33,826 bases of DNA from an uncultured Spartobacteria bacterium. Its GTDB lineage: Bacteria; Verrucomicrobiota; Verrucomicrobiia; Chthoniobacterales; UBA6821. A model generated the notes under the pieces. That model was not told the origin of the DNA. It was given only the letters and a program-made list of their open reading frames with translations, and ran no database searches. The DNA lies in contig CAIJRY010000180.1 of the NCBI GenBank assembly GCA_903823215.1, positions 1 through 33,826 of the forward strand. The letters run 5' to 3'. Below are positions 1 to 6,712 of the stretch, in pieces. Numbering within the stretch: the stretch's first letter is position 1; each line of letters starts with the position of its first letter. Made by a program: the position numbers and the translations under genes.

Positions 1-387
1 GATCTCATCGGGAATAATCAGGTGATCAAAATCAATGAAGGTTGCAGCAATCAGCAAGGAGAGAAAGATCCAGAAAATCGGAGCTAGCGGCAGACCAACC
101 CTCCCCCAAGCCAACAGGTAAAGACCTGCTGTCAGTAGCTCCACGAGCGGATAACGGATCGAGATCGGCATGGCACAGCCCGAACAGCGCCCCCGCAGCA
201 ACACCCAGCTCGCAACGGGAAGATTCTCATGCCATGCAATCGTCTTGCCGCAGCCCGGACAAAAAGACCGCTTCGGATCAAGCAGCGAAATACCCCGTGG
301 CAGCCGATGAATCACCGCATTAAGGAATGATCCTGTGATGAGCCCCAGCACGGCAACTGCAATCAGCATGACCCAAGAGAGCATCAT
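1..387 (-). CDS. Prepilin peptidase (A24 family), N-terminal part
   Basis: Minus-strand reading frame of 129 codons that runs off the left edge, so only the N-terminal half is present. After a first membrane segment (GLITGSFLNAVIHRLPRG, the start typical of PilD/GspO-type peptidases) come two CxxC pairs, CPGCGK and CSGC, about 26 residues apart. These are the zinc-binding methyltransferase-side motif of the family. Next come a second hydrophobic stretch and FIDFDHLIIPDE, which contains the first catalytic Asp of the A24 aspartic peptidases. Such enzymes cleave and N-methylate type IV pilin and pseudopilin leaders at the inner membrane. A likely substrate class is present at 7612-8283. The ATG at 387 is the first of two adjacent ATGs, and no clear ribosome-binding site is visible. 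It lies 14 nt downstream of the gmhA stop on the same strand. Confidence 0.9.
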   Translation of the reverse strand, partial: MMLSWVMLIAVAVLGLITGSFLNAVIHRLPRGISLLDPKRSFCPGCGKTIAWHENLPVASWVLLRGRCSGCAMPISIRYPLVELLTAGLYLLAWGRVGLPLAPIFWIFLSLLIAATFIDFDHLIIPDEI

Positions 388-401
388 CCGAAGCGGTTTT
401 T

Positions 402-968
402 CTAAGCCTTGGGCAGGCGCTCTTCGATGACCTCGCAGAGGACATGCAGGAGGAACTTCTGCGCCTCCTGAATCCGTGCAGTCTCTACCCCGGGCACGAT
501 CATCTCCAGATCAGCGGCCCCCTTGGTAAAACCACCTCCCTTGCCGAGGAAGGCAATCGTTTTCACCCCATGACGACGGGCCTCCTCAAGCGCAGCCAGA
601 ATATTGCGCGATTTGCCACTGGTCGTAAGCACAATCAGCACATCACCCGGTTTGGCAAAGGCCGCCACCTGCCGGGCAAAGACATCCGTGAATTGATAAT
701 CATTACCGATGGCGGTCATGAGGCCACCGTCCACAGTAAAAGACATTGCCGGATAGGGACGGCGATCCTGCTTAAACCGGCAGGTAAACTCCGTGGCAAT
801 ATGGGCACTGTCACTGGCACTCCCTCCGTTGCCGCAGAACATCAGTTTATGACCCGCAAGCAGTGCATCACCTGCGACAGCGGCAGCTTCTTCCAGCGTC
901 TCTCTCAAGGGAGAAAGACTTTTGAGTATCTCCTGCAAGGCAGACAAAGAATTTTCAAATTGACTCAT
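402..968 (-). CDS. gmhA: D-sedoheptulose-7-phosphate isomerase (SIS domain)
   Basis: About 188 residues from the ATG at 968. The open frame extends upstream to 1058, but those 30 residues do not resemble the family and GmhA is normally about 190 aa. The phosphosugar-binding motif CGNGGSASDSAHIATEF (residues about 45-61) and the C-terminal RIQEAQKFLLHVLCEVIE carry the conserved Glu and His that catalyse aldose-ketose isomerisation. LTTSGKSRN is the second SIS phosphate loop. GmhA makes D-glycero-D-manno-heptose 7-phosphate in the cytoplasm, the first step towards ADP-heptose for LPS core. No other heptose genes are nearby. The assignment to GmhA rather than another SIS protein rests on the GNGGSA.D..H and C-terminal His motifs. 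Confidence 0.92.
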   Translation of the reverse strand: MSQFENSLSALQEILKSLSPLRETLEEAAAVAGDALLAGHKLMFCGNGGSASDSAHIATEFTCRFKQDRRPYPAMSFTVDGGLMTAIGNDYQFTDVFARQVAAFAKPGDVLIVLTTSGKSRNILAALEEARRHGVKTIAFLGKGGGFTKGAADLEMIVPGVETARIQEAQKFLLHVLCEVIEERLPKA

Positions 969-1079
969 ATCGGGGACATTGAGCATCCCATGATCTTCCG
1001 TCAAGAATCCCTGAGTTGCCTCCGCGTGCGCGAGGTGCATTGACACTCCAGCACCCACCCGCTTTGATTCTCTGCCGTG

Positions 1080-1646
1080 ATGTTTCTTTCAACCGACCTT
1101 ACTATTGACCGGGTTTTCCGTGCCTTTGCAGTTCTACTTTTCGGAACCACCGCGATGCTAATGCTCGGGTGTGCAGCCCCCGAGCCACCGCAGATCAAGC
1201 TGGAGAAGGCCAATATACTCCCCCTTTCGATCAATCCTGATTTCGTCTTCCGCAAGAAAACGCAGTTCCTCAACGATCCAGCGACCTACCTTCAGGGAGG
1301 CCCGTCAACGGATGAAGCCATCTATTTTGAGCGTAACTACTACATGTGGCCGGCATCCACACAGCTCGACAAAGATTCCTTGCGCGGGCATTACCTGAAC
1401 TTCTGGTGGTGGAATCGCGGACAGCCCGCCGATGTCACCGTCCGTCTCGAATACCGTCAGGCCAACCTAGCCTCCTTTGTCATGGCAAGAGAGAAAACCT
1501 ACCCTGCCGCCAAAGGATCACACCGCACGCAGTTCACCGTCATTGGGGACGACTATCTCGAGAATGGCGCGATCACCAACTGGCGCTGCCTGCTCATCGT
1601 CGATGGCAAGATCGTCGGTCTAACCCAGTCTTACCTCTGGAAATAA
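1080..1646 (+). CDS. Predicted lipoprotein of unknown function
   Basis: 188 residues from ATG 1080; a GTG codon directly before it could also serve. The N-terminus has a charged start, a hydrophobic core and a lipobox-like LMLGC with the Cys at about residue 31, so an acylated exported protein is predicted. The mature part contains an aromatic-rich block (YYMWP... NFWWWNRG) and a C-terminal part rich in beta-strand-like segments ending LTQSYLWK. I do not recognise a named family. Its stop codon overlaps the start of the next gene by one base (TAATG), so the two are probably translationally coupled. Confidence 0.72.
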   Translation: MFLSTDLTIDRVFRAFAVLLFGTTAMLMLGCAAPEPPQIKLEKANILPLSINPDFVFRKKTQFLNDPATYLQGGPSTDEAIYFERNYYMWPASTQLDKDSLRGHYLNFWWWNRGQPADVTVRLEYRQANLASFVMAREKTYPAAKGSHRTQFTVIGDDYLENGAITNWRCLLIVDGKIVGLTQSYLWK

Positions 1647-2350
1647 TGCTCCCCTCGATCGAAAAACTTCTCACCCTTCAGAATCGGGATCAGAAGCTCC
1701 GCGCCGTCCTCACAGAAATTGCAGCCCTGCCCGGGGAGAAGGCCGCCCGTGAACGCGAGCTGAAAGCCGCCGATGACCGACTGGAGGCCGCCCGCAGCCG
1801 CCAGCGCGAGATCGAGATCGAGCGTAAGAAACTGGAACTTGAAGTTAAGGGTAAACAGGATCAGATCGCCCGTTACAAGAACCAGCAGCTCGAAACACGG
1901 AAAAACGACGAATTCACAGCCCTCCGGCACGAGATCGACAACGCGGAAAAAACCATTATCGAGATCGAAGACCGCGAACTTCTCCTCATGGAAGAGGCCG
2001 AGAGCCTTAAGCCTGCTCTTCAGGCCGCTCAGGAGGCCCATGATGCGGAGAAAAAGAAAGTGGCGACACACATGGCCTCCCTTGTCACCCGTCGCGAGAA
2101 CCTTACCACAAGGCAGCAAGAACTAGAAGCCGAACGCCAACTTGCCACTGAGGGAGTCGAGGAGGAACTTCTCGACCGCTACACCCGCCTCTTCAAAAGC
2201 AAAAACGGCGTGGCCCTGGTCACCATCGAACATGGCGTCTGCACCGGCTGCCACATGCAGGTCAACACACAGACCTATCTTGAAGTCCGGGCGGAGAAGG
2301 AAATCATCGGCTGCCCGCAGTGTGGGCGGATTCTCTACGAACCCCAGTAA
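1646..2350 (+). CDS. Coiled-coil protein with C4 zinc ribbon (DUF164/CT398-like)
   Basis: 234 residues from ATG 1646. Residues about 1-180 form a long heptad-rich, highly charged antiparallel coiled coil (many Glu/Lys/Arg/Gln). The C-terminus holds a zinc ribbon: CTGC at about 199-202 and CPQC at 223-226. This is the architecture of the widespread C4-type zinc-ribbon family (zf-RING_7), whose chlamydial member CT398 is reported to bind sigma-54. The general function is unsettled. The longer open frame from 1346 is only read-through of the frame under the preceding lipoprotein. A short perfect hairpin (2353-2367, 6-bp arms) follows the stop but lacks a T run. Confidence 0.88.
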   Translation: MLPSIEKLLTLQNRDQKLRAVLTEIAALPGEKAARERELKAADDRLEAARSRQREIEIERKKLELEVKGKQDQIARYKNQQLETRKNDEFTALRHEIDNAEKTIIEIEDRELLLMEEAESLKPALQAAQEAHDAEKKKVATHMASLVTRRENLTTRQQELEAERQLATEGVEEELLDRYTRLFKSKNGVALVTIEHGVCTGCHMQVNTQTYLEVRAEKEIIGCPQCGRILYEPQ

Positions 2351-2462
2351 ACGCCATCGGGGATGGCGGGTTGCAAGTTGAAGGGCTGATAGCGTTTAGA
2401 GAGGCAGTATCAGCAATCACTGAAATCCTTTACTTTTGACGCTTTACCTTTATTGTAAAACT

Positions 2463-2717
2463 ATGACGACAACGATCAGCAGCAAGGGGCAGATCACCGT
2501 TCCCGTGGAGATCCGGGAGGCCTTGGGACTGGAACCCGGCACACGCATTGAGATCCGCATGGGGTCCTCAGGCACCTTCGTTGCCACCAAAGCAAAGGAG
2601 ACCAGCTTCTTTGCCAAATTCAAAGGTGCTGCGGACAATCGCAAGGCACCCTACGCCGATAGCGTCGAAGCCATGGATCTCCTACGCGGCAAAGTCCCCA
2701 CGGGCGATGTTGATTGA
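2463..2717 (+). CDS. AbrB/MazE-type antitoxin (VapB-like)
   Basis: 84 residues. The N-terminal swapped-hairpin DNA-binding domain is clear: TTISSKGQITVPVEIREALG followed by EPGTRIEI. The C-terminal tail (about residues 45-84) would wrap the toxin. The ATG at 2463 fits the usual domain start; an in-frame TTG at 2436 would add nine atypical residues. A toxin gene starts 9 nt after its stop. Antitoxins of this type usually repress their own promoter together with the toxin. No convincing Shine-Dalgarno precedes the ATG. Confidence 0.9.
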   Translation: MTTTISSKGQITVPVEIREALGLEPGTRIEIRMGSSGTFVATKAKETSFFAKFKGAADNRKAPYADSVEAMDLLRGKVPTGDVD

Positions 2718-2726
2718 GCGGAGACC

Positions 2727-3137
2727 ATGATCACGGCCATTGATTCCAACATCCTGATCGATGTGATCGGGCAGCACTCTCGGTTCACCGATCCTTCAAT
2801 CCGAGCCTTGGATCAGGCACGCCAAGAGGGGGCTCTGATCATCTCCCCGATTGTCGTTGCTGAAATCGCCGGACATTTTTCCTCTTTGAAGCATCAGGAG
2901 AAGTGCCTACGGGAGATGGGGCTGAGACTGCTGGATTTGACCATGGCGGATGCATACCTCGCCGGGCAGGCCTACATCGCCTACCGATCTCGGAGCAAAG
3001 ATCCGAAACCTCGTATGCTCGCCGACTTTCTTGTGGGTGCCCATGCTGCGCATCAGTCCGATAGATTGATGACCCGCGACAGAGGCTACTACCGCACCTA
3101 CTTTACCAAGCTCAAGCTGATCGAACCGGAAGTGTGA
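2727..3137 (+). CDS. PIN-domain toxin (VapC-like ribonuclease)
   Basis: 136 residues, typical of VapC. Acidic residues expected in the PIN active site are visible: D6 (AIDSNILIDV), E46 (VVAEIAGH), D100 (RMLADFLVGAHA) and D118 (LMTRDRGYY). VapC toxins are Mg-dependent ribonucleases that cut tRNA or rRNA when released from the antitoxin. The pair with the AbrB-type gene 9 nt upstream makes a complete type II module that appears intact. The family assignment is firm; the RNA target cannot be read from the sequence. Confidence 0.92.
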   Translation: MITAIDSNILIDVIGQHSRFTDPSIRALDQARQEGALIISPIVVAEIAGHFSSLKHQEKCLREMGLRLLDLTMADAYLAGQAYIAYRSRSKDPKPRMLADFLVGAHAAHQSDRLMTRDRGYYRTYFTKLKLIEPEV

Positions 3138-3223
3138 TTGGGAAGAGAAACGGAAATATTGTCGCAACCGTCTCGGCTGAATAGCAACAACTGGGCAACC
3201 TGTATCGAAAACTCAAGGGAGGG

Positions 3224-3427
3224 ATGACCACCAAGGCCGATCCGATGCTCCAATCATGTGATCTGTGTGGATGCCAGAATGCCGTCCAAGTTCATCTGAG
3301 CGAGGAAGTGCTTCGCAAGGTTTCAGGGATGCAGGGTCTTTCGGCTGACGAGTTCCCGGAATGGTGTTGGAAGGGGGCTGTCTTATCGAACGAGGAATCC
3401 GTCGAACACGGGCCCATCTTGGGGTAG
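3224..3427 (+). CDS. Doubtful small ORF with CxxC motif
   Basis: 67-codon frame starting directly after a purine-rich GGGAGGG. The second Met (residue 8) gives MLQSCDLCGCQNAVQVHLSE, which resembles the start of McsA/UVR-type zinc proteins (CxxC... ATVHLTE). The second CxxC expected for that family is absent and the C-terminal half matches nothing I know. Its end overlaps the 3' end of the minus-strand gene at 3383-3952 by about 45 nt. It may be a decayed fragment or a chance frame. Confidence 0.25.
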   Translation: MTTKADPMLQSCDLCGCQNAVQVHLSEEVLRKVSGMQGLSADEFPEWCWKGAVLSNEESVEHGPILG

Positions 3428-3952
3428 CTTGGGGTTCTCTTTTAAATACGCATCCATCTCTTGGGTAATTTGTAGAACCTCCTTGGCCTTCTGGTCTGAA
3501 GTCATAGAGCGGTCTTCCAGCACACTCCTAGAAGAAAAGGCAATGATGGCATTGGCTTCTCGGATGTTCCTAGGGTTCTTCATCAAGTATGTAAGCTGCT
3601 CAAAGGTGAGCGCCTGTTTGGGTTCAGTGGGGATTTTACTAGGATCTACCCCAGAGACATCAACGGTAATCTTGGGCCGAGGTTCCACAGAAGGGGCTGG
3701 GTTAGCCTGCTGGAGAGACTGCAATGTCTGAAGAGCCGCGAGGTTTTGTTGTAGCTCTGTATCGGCAGCCGAGGCTTTCTTCTTAGGCTTCGACTGGGAT
3801 AGCCGGATCATATCAATGTCCTGCTGCTAGCTGTTAATCTGTTGTTGGAGCCTCCAAGTATCTTGCTGTTGTAGGAGGGTCTGTTGGGCAAAGGCCGATA
3901 CAGGGAATAGAAGGGCTAAGAGTATGGCGGGGGTCTTCATAGTAGTGTTCAT
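3383..3952 (-). pseudogene. Secreted Gln-rich protein interrupted by in-frame TAG
   Basis: From ATG 3952 (or ATG 3940) the minus strand encodes a classical signal peptide, MKTPAILLALLFPVSAFAQQ, then a Gln-rich stretch up to INS. There is a TAG stop at 3829-3827, after which the same frame continues uninterrupted as QQDIDMIRLSQ... to a natural stop at 3383 (142 further codons from Met 3811). Restoring one codon would give an exported protein of about 189 residues, rich in Gln and Lys at first and ending in a helical region (LTFEQLTYLMKNPRNIREANA). The TAG sits among CAG codons, so CAG to TAG is the simplest explanation. Function unknown. A sequencing error, a recent nonsense mutation or suppressed amber are all possible. 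Translation from Met 3811 alone would lack export. Confidence 0.7.
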
Positions 3953-4182
3953 AGGAGTAATTGAGGTTAGTTGCAAACAGGATTGGAAAAACAGGGTTGT
4001 TGGGGCTGGATTATTCTCCCTTGATAAGACGGGTGATCGGGTCGAGATCGACTGTGATAGGAAGATCCTTCAGATTTCTATTTTCATTTTTTCTGAATTT
4101 TTTTGGGGGGATTCGTCCGTTTGTGGTGAATCACTCCATGAGGCGGATAATCCCGTCCGCTTCAAAAAAGGAAACACATCTC

Positions 4183-4365
4183 ATGAAATCACTATCCACC
4201 CTGCTCAAAGCAGGAGCTCTGTTTGCTCTCGTTGCCGGATTCGGTATCGCGACCGTCTCGGCCTCCGACGCCTGCAAGAGCTGCTGCAAGACATCTTGTA
4301 GCTCCTGCAAGAAATGCGCGGACGGCAAATGTGCCGATTGCTGCAAATCCAGCTGCTGCAAGTAA
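4183..4365 (+). CDS. Small exported Cys-rich protein (metal-binding candidate)
   Basis: 60 residues from ATG 4183, with a GGAAA-type purine stretch upstream. Residues 1-28 form a signal peptide (MKSLSTLLKAGALFALVAGF, then a likely cut after VSAS). The mature part of about 30 residues holds 11 Cys arranged as CxxCC, CxxC, CxxC, CxxCC and a final CC, interspersed with Lys and Ser. This density suggests metal or multiple-thiolate binding. The reading frame is open much further upstream, but the signal peptide defines the start. It lies directly upstream of an anti-sigma/metal-sensor/ECF sigma gene set and is separated from it by a strong stem-loop. No characterised family is recognised. Metal binding and regulation by the neighbouring sigma factor are inference. 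Confidence 0.8.
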   Translation: MKSLSTLLKAGALFALVAGFGIATVSASDACKSCCKTSCSSCKKCADGKCADCCKSSCCK

Positions 4366-4378
4366 TCCCCTCAGCATA

Positions 4379-4410
4379 GCGGGAGCAGTAAAAGAAAAAC
4401 CTGCTCCCGC
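4379..4410 (+). terminator. 10-bp perfect stem-loop between Cys-rich gene and sigma operon
   Basis: Perfect inverted repeat GCGGGAGCAG / CTGCTCCCGC with a 12-nt A-rich loop, starting 14 nt after the stop of the Cys-rich gene. No T run follows, so it is not a textbook intrinsic terminator. It could instead attenuate read-through or stabilise the 3' end of the upstream mRNA, allowing more of the small protein than of the regulators. Confidence 0.6.
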
Positions 4411-4448
4411 CACCTGATTGGGTTAACATTTCCCTATCCATTCCAACC

Positions 4449-4751
4449 ATGAACCCATCCGACGATCTCTCCCATCTGCTCCAGAGCTGGCAACCGGAGT
4501 CTCCCTTTCCCGGTGATTTCAACCGTGGTGTCTGGACACGCATCGAGGCGATGGAGTCTGGCAAAGGAACCGGCATCCAGGCTCTCCTTTCATGGATTCA
4601 GCTGTTCGCCCGCCCCCGGATCGCCGTTTCAGCCGCCATGCTCGCCATTTTTGCGGGGGTCTTCCTGGGTGGAATCCAGGCCCGATCGTCTCAGGAGGAA
4701 CACTATCTCCAGTCCCTGAACCCCTACGGTTTTCACAGTCATAACAGGTGA
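4449..4751 (+). CDS. Single-TM anti-sigma factor candidate (CnrY-like)
   Basis: 100 residues: a cytoplasmic N-terminus (about 1-55) with LSHLLQSWQPESPFPGDFNRGVW, one hydrophobic membrane segment at about 57-76, and a short periplasmic tail. This size and topology, and the position immediately before a periplasmic sensor-like gene and an ECF sigma gene, match membrane anti-sigma proteins such as CnrY. Sequence identity to a named family is not claimed. The next gene begins 7 nt after its stop, pointing to one operon. Confidence 0.65.
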   Translation: MNPSDDLSHLLQSWQPESPFPGDFNRGVWTRIEAMESGKGTGIQALLSWIQLFARPRIAVSAAMLAIFAGVFLGGIQARSSQEEHYLQSLNPYGFHSHNR

Positions 4752-4758
4752 CACCCGG

Positions 4759-5184
4759 ATGAAACGGGGAGTTCTCATCCTTCTTGGCATCATCCTTATC
4801 GGCTTTGCCGCCGAACAGGTCGCCGCATATTTCCTTCGTTGTGCCCCTTCGGAGTGGCTCTGTCATGAGTATGGCCTGAAACCGGAGCAGGCTGAGAGGA
4901 TGAAGCTGCTTCAAAAAGAATACGGCTCCCGATGCGGCCCCTTCTGTGATCAGATGTGCGAAGCCAACGCACGACTGGAGCAACTGACCCTTGGCTCTGG
5001 CAGCGTGACGCCGGAGATTCGTACCGCGGTGGCGGAAACGGACCGTATCCGCACCGAAACCCGGCTTGCCATGTTGGAGCATTTCTATGCCGTGGCTGCC
5101 GAGCTACCTCCGGAAAAACGGCGCGCCTATTTGTTGAAGGTTCTTCCTCTGGTCATCGAGTCCTGCGGATCTCAACGGCGCTGA
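4759..5184 (+). CDS. Periplasmic heavy-metal-sensor-like protein (CnrX/Metal_resist type)
   Basis: 141 residues. An N-terminal membrane anchor (about 4-24) is followed by an all-helical periplasmic domain: HEYGLKPEQAERMKLLQKEY, a middle helix, then LAMLEHFYAVAAELPPEKRRAYL. That layout, with the helix ending in a Leu-(T/P)-Pro-Glu-(Q/K)-R motif, is typical of CnrX/ZraP-like metal-binding proteins. Six Cys (28, 35, 59, 63, 67, 136) and His 36 and 108 are potential ligands. The extra Cys of CxxxCxxxC at 59-67 are unusual for CnrX and may tune it to a thiophilic metal. The stop overlaps the sigma gene start (TGATG), so translation is coupled. Confidence 0.7.
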   Translation: MKRGVLILLGIILIGFAAEQVAAYFLRCAPSEWLCHEYGLKPEQAERMKLLQKEYGSRCGPFCDQMCEANARLEQLTLGSGSVTPEIRTAVAETDRIRTETRLAMLEHFYAVAAELPPEKRRAYLLKVLPLVIESCGSQRR

Positions 5185-5753
5185 TGTCTGAAAATGCCAC
5201 GGCCTCGGAAAATATCGATCTGACGGCGATGAGCCGTCTCGCCTCGGGCGAGGATCGTGCTCTGACCGGGATCATGGAGCGTTGGAAGAGTCGCCTGATC
5301 TCCTATCTTGTCCGCTTCACGGGCAGTGAAACCGCCGCCATTGATCTGGCCCAGGAAACCTTTGTGCGTCTCTATCAGGGCCGCACTCGGTTCCGTCCGA
5401 CAACTTCTCCCAACTGCTTCTCCTCATGGATTTTTGGCATCGCCGCCAATCTGGCTCGAAATCACCTCCGCTGGCAATCCCGCCACCCCACACTCCCCCT
5501 CGAAGAGGTGGGCGATCCGGCATCACTTGGTGATCCAAGTCTGTCCGCTGAGACAGCAGAACGCACGACAGCCATTCGGTCTGCCATCGCATCCCTTCCC
5601 TCTGACCTGCGTGAGGCCCTGATCCTGAGCGAATATGAGGCTCTCTCCCATGCAGAGATTGCAATGATTGCGGGATGCTCGGTGAAGGCCGTGGAACGAC
5701 GGATCAGCCATGCCCGGGAACAGCTCCGCGGGGAATTGAAGGCCCTGCTGTAA
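5184..5753 (+). CDS. ECF-type RNA polymerase sigma factor
   Basis: 189 residues from ATG 5184; longer upstream frames lack homology. Region 2 spans about 25-100, with the core-binding helix and AAIDLAQETFVRLYQ. Region 4 spans about 130-185: LPSDLREALILSEYEALSHAEIA, then the helix-turn-helix AGCSVKAVERRISHAREQL that reads the -35 element. No region 1.1 or 3 is present, as in ECF sigmas. It is the last gene of the anti-sigma/sensor/sigma set, in the same X-then-H order as cnrX-cnrH. It is expected to be held at the membrane until the sensor binds metal. Targets are unknown; the Cys-rich gene at 4183 is the obvious candidate. Confidence 0.92.
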   Translation: MSENATASENIDLTAMSRLASGEDRALTGIMERWKSRLISYLVRFTGSETAAIDLAQETFVRLYQGRTRFRPTTSPNCFSSWIFGIAANLARNHLRWQSRHPTLPLEEVGDPASLGDPSLSAETAERTTAIRSAIASLPSDLREALILSEYEALSHAEIAMIAGCSVKAVERRISHAREQLRGELKALL

Positions 5754-5774
5754 GCAGCGCACCACCCAGCCATC

Positions 5775-6701
5775 TTATGATCCGCTGGCTCTCCGTTGAT
5801 CAGAGTGATGGTGTCGCGCACGGCGGATTCCAAGGAAAGTCAGTATGGAAGCAGCGCAGACGAGCAATGCCACCGTTGAGGGCTCGGGCACTGCGCTTAC
5901 GAGCAGGGTGGCATTAAAACCGTAAGAGCCTGATGCATCAGCCCCGGCGTTATTTGTCCCGAAATACTGGGCGCCACCGACAAAGATTGAGTAATCACCC
6001 GGACCGAGCAAAAAGGATGCTTGTAGCGTGCCATCGGCATTACCGTCACCGTGGATGGTGTCGTTGGCGAAGGAGACCACATTGTTGCTCGCATCAAGCG
6101 CATAGCCGGTTGTGGCCGGGCTGCTGCCATAGTTGGCTGATGTTCCATCCGCAGCATTCCCGATATAGGTAAAGGAGGCGAGATCGGCGAACGTGGAGCC
6201 GTCATCACTGCCGATCTTCCAATTGCCCAGAGCATCGAAGCTTCCCTCCCAGTTTCCCGCACCGTAGGTGGCGTCATTGTAGGCACTGCTCACGGCACTG
6301 AAATCATGATCCGCCTGCAGCGGCGGCAGATGAGCCAATCCTTGGTAGATCGAAAAGCCCGGCGTCGCCAGAGCACCGATGTTAAGGATGCCTTTTTTGA
6401 AGGCAATGCCTTGGACTTGAAAGGTCACAAGGCCCGTATTTAGCAAGGTGAATTTGAACGCTGTCAGTTTGTGGCTGTCACCGAGATTCGAATCCGTACC
6501 GCTCGCCCAGCCGTAGTTGCCTGTCACCGAATTACTAAGGATGGCATTAGTCGATGTAACGCTGCTGGCAGTCAAAGAACCGAAATCCCTTCCGGTGTAA
6601 TAGATGTGAGCGGAGGCAGTAAAGGTGGTCGCGATGAACGCGACCACCAAAACAAGCATCTGCCGAAGGTTTGCTTTCACAGATTTCACGGGTATGTACA
6701 T
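5775..6701 (-). CDS. PEP-CTERM sorting-domain protein (paralogue 1)
   Basis: 308 residues. A signal peptide (about 1-31, ending FTASA) leads into HIYYTGRDFGSLTAS, then a Gly/Ser/Asn-rich beta-type domain. The C-terminus is a PEP-CTERM signal: VPEPSTVALLV, a hydrophobic segment and a basic RRARHHH tail. Such proteins are processed by an exosortase and delivered to the envelope or matrix; no exosortase gene is in the window. It is a paralogue of the gene 11 nt upstream on the same strand, with a nearly identical central block (repeat 6049-6252). It is the last gene of a three-gene operon and converges with the ECF sigma gene 21 nt away. The biological role of this subfamily is unknown. Confidence 0.85.
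   Translation of the reverse strand: MYIPVKSVKANLRQMLVLVVAFIATTFTASAHIYYTGRDFGSLTASSVTSTNAILSNSVTGNYGWASGTDSNLGDSHKLTAFKFTLLNTGLVTFQVQGIAFKKGILNIGALATPGFSIYQGLAHLPPLQADHDFSAVSSAYNDATYGAGNWEGSFDALGNWKIGSDDGSTFADLASFTYIGNAADGTSANYGSSPATTGYALDASNNVVSFANDTIHGDGNADGTLQASFLLGPGDYSIFVGGAQYFGTNNAGADASGSYGFNATLLVSAVPEPSTVALLVCAASILTFLGIRRARHHHSDQRRASGS
6049..6252 (+). repeat. Direct repeat copy A inside PEP-CTERM paralogue 1
   Basis: A stretch of 204 nt nearly matching 6957-7160 in the neighbouring paralogue, including exact runs such as GCCGATCTTCCAATTGCCCA. It codes for the conserved middle of the protein. The flanking coding sequence is visibly less alike. Confidence 0.75.
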
Positions 6702-6712
6702 TCGAAATTCTT

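Noticed and set aside
42-323. 93-codon plus-strand frame at the left edge
   Set aside because: Shadow of the minus-strand prepilin peptidase, whose CxxC and FDFDH-type motifs are clear.
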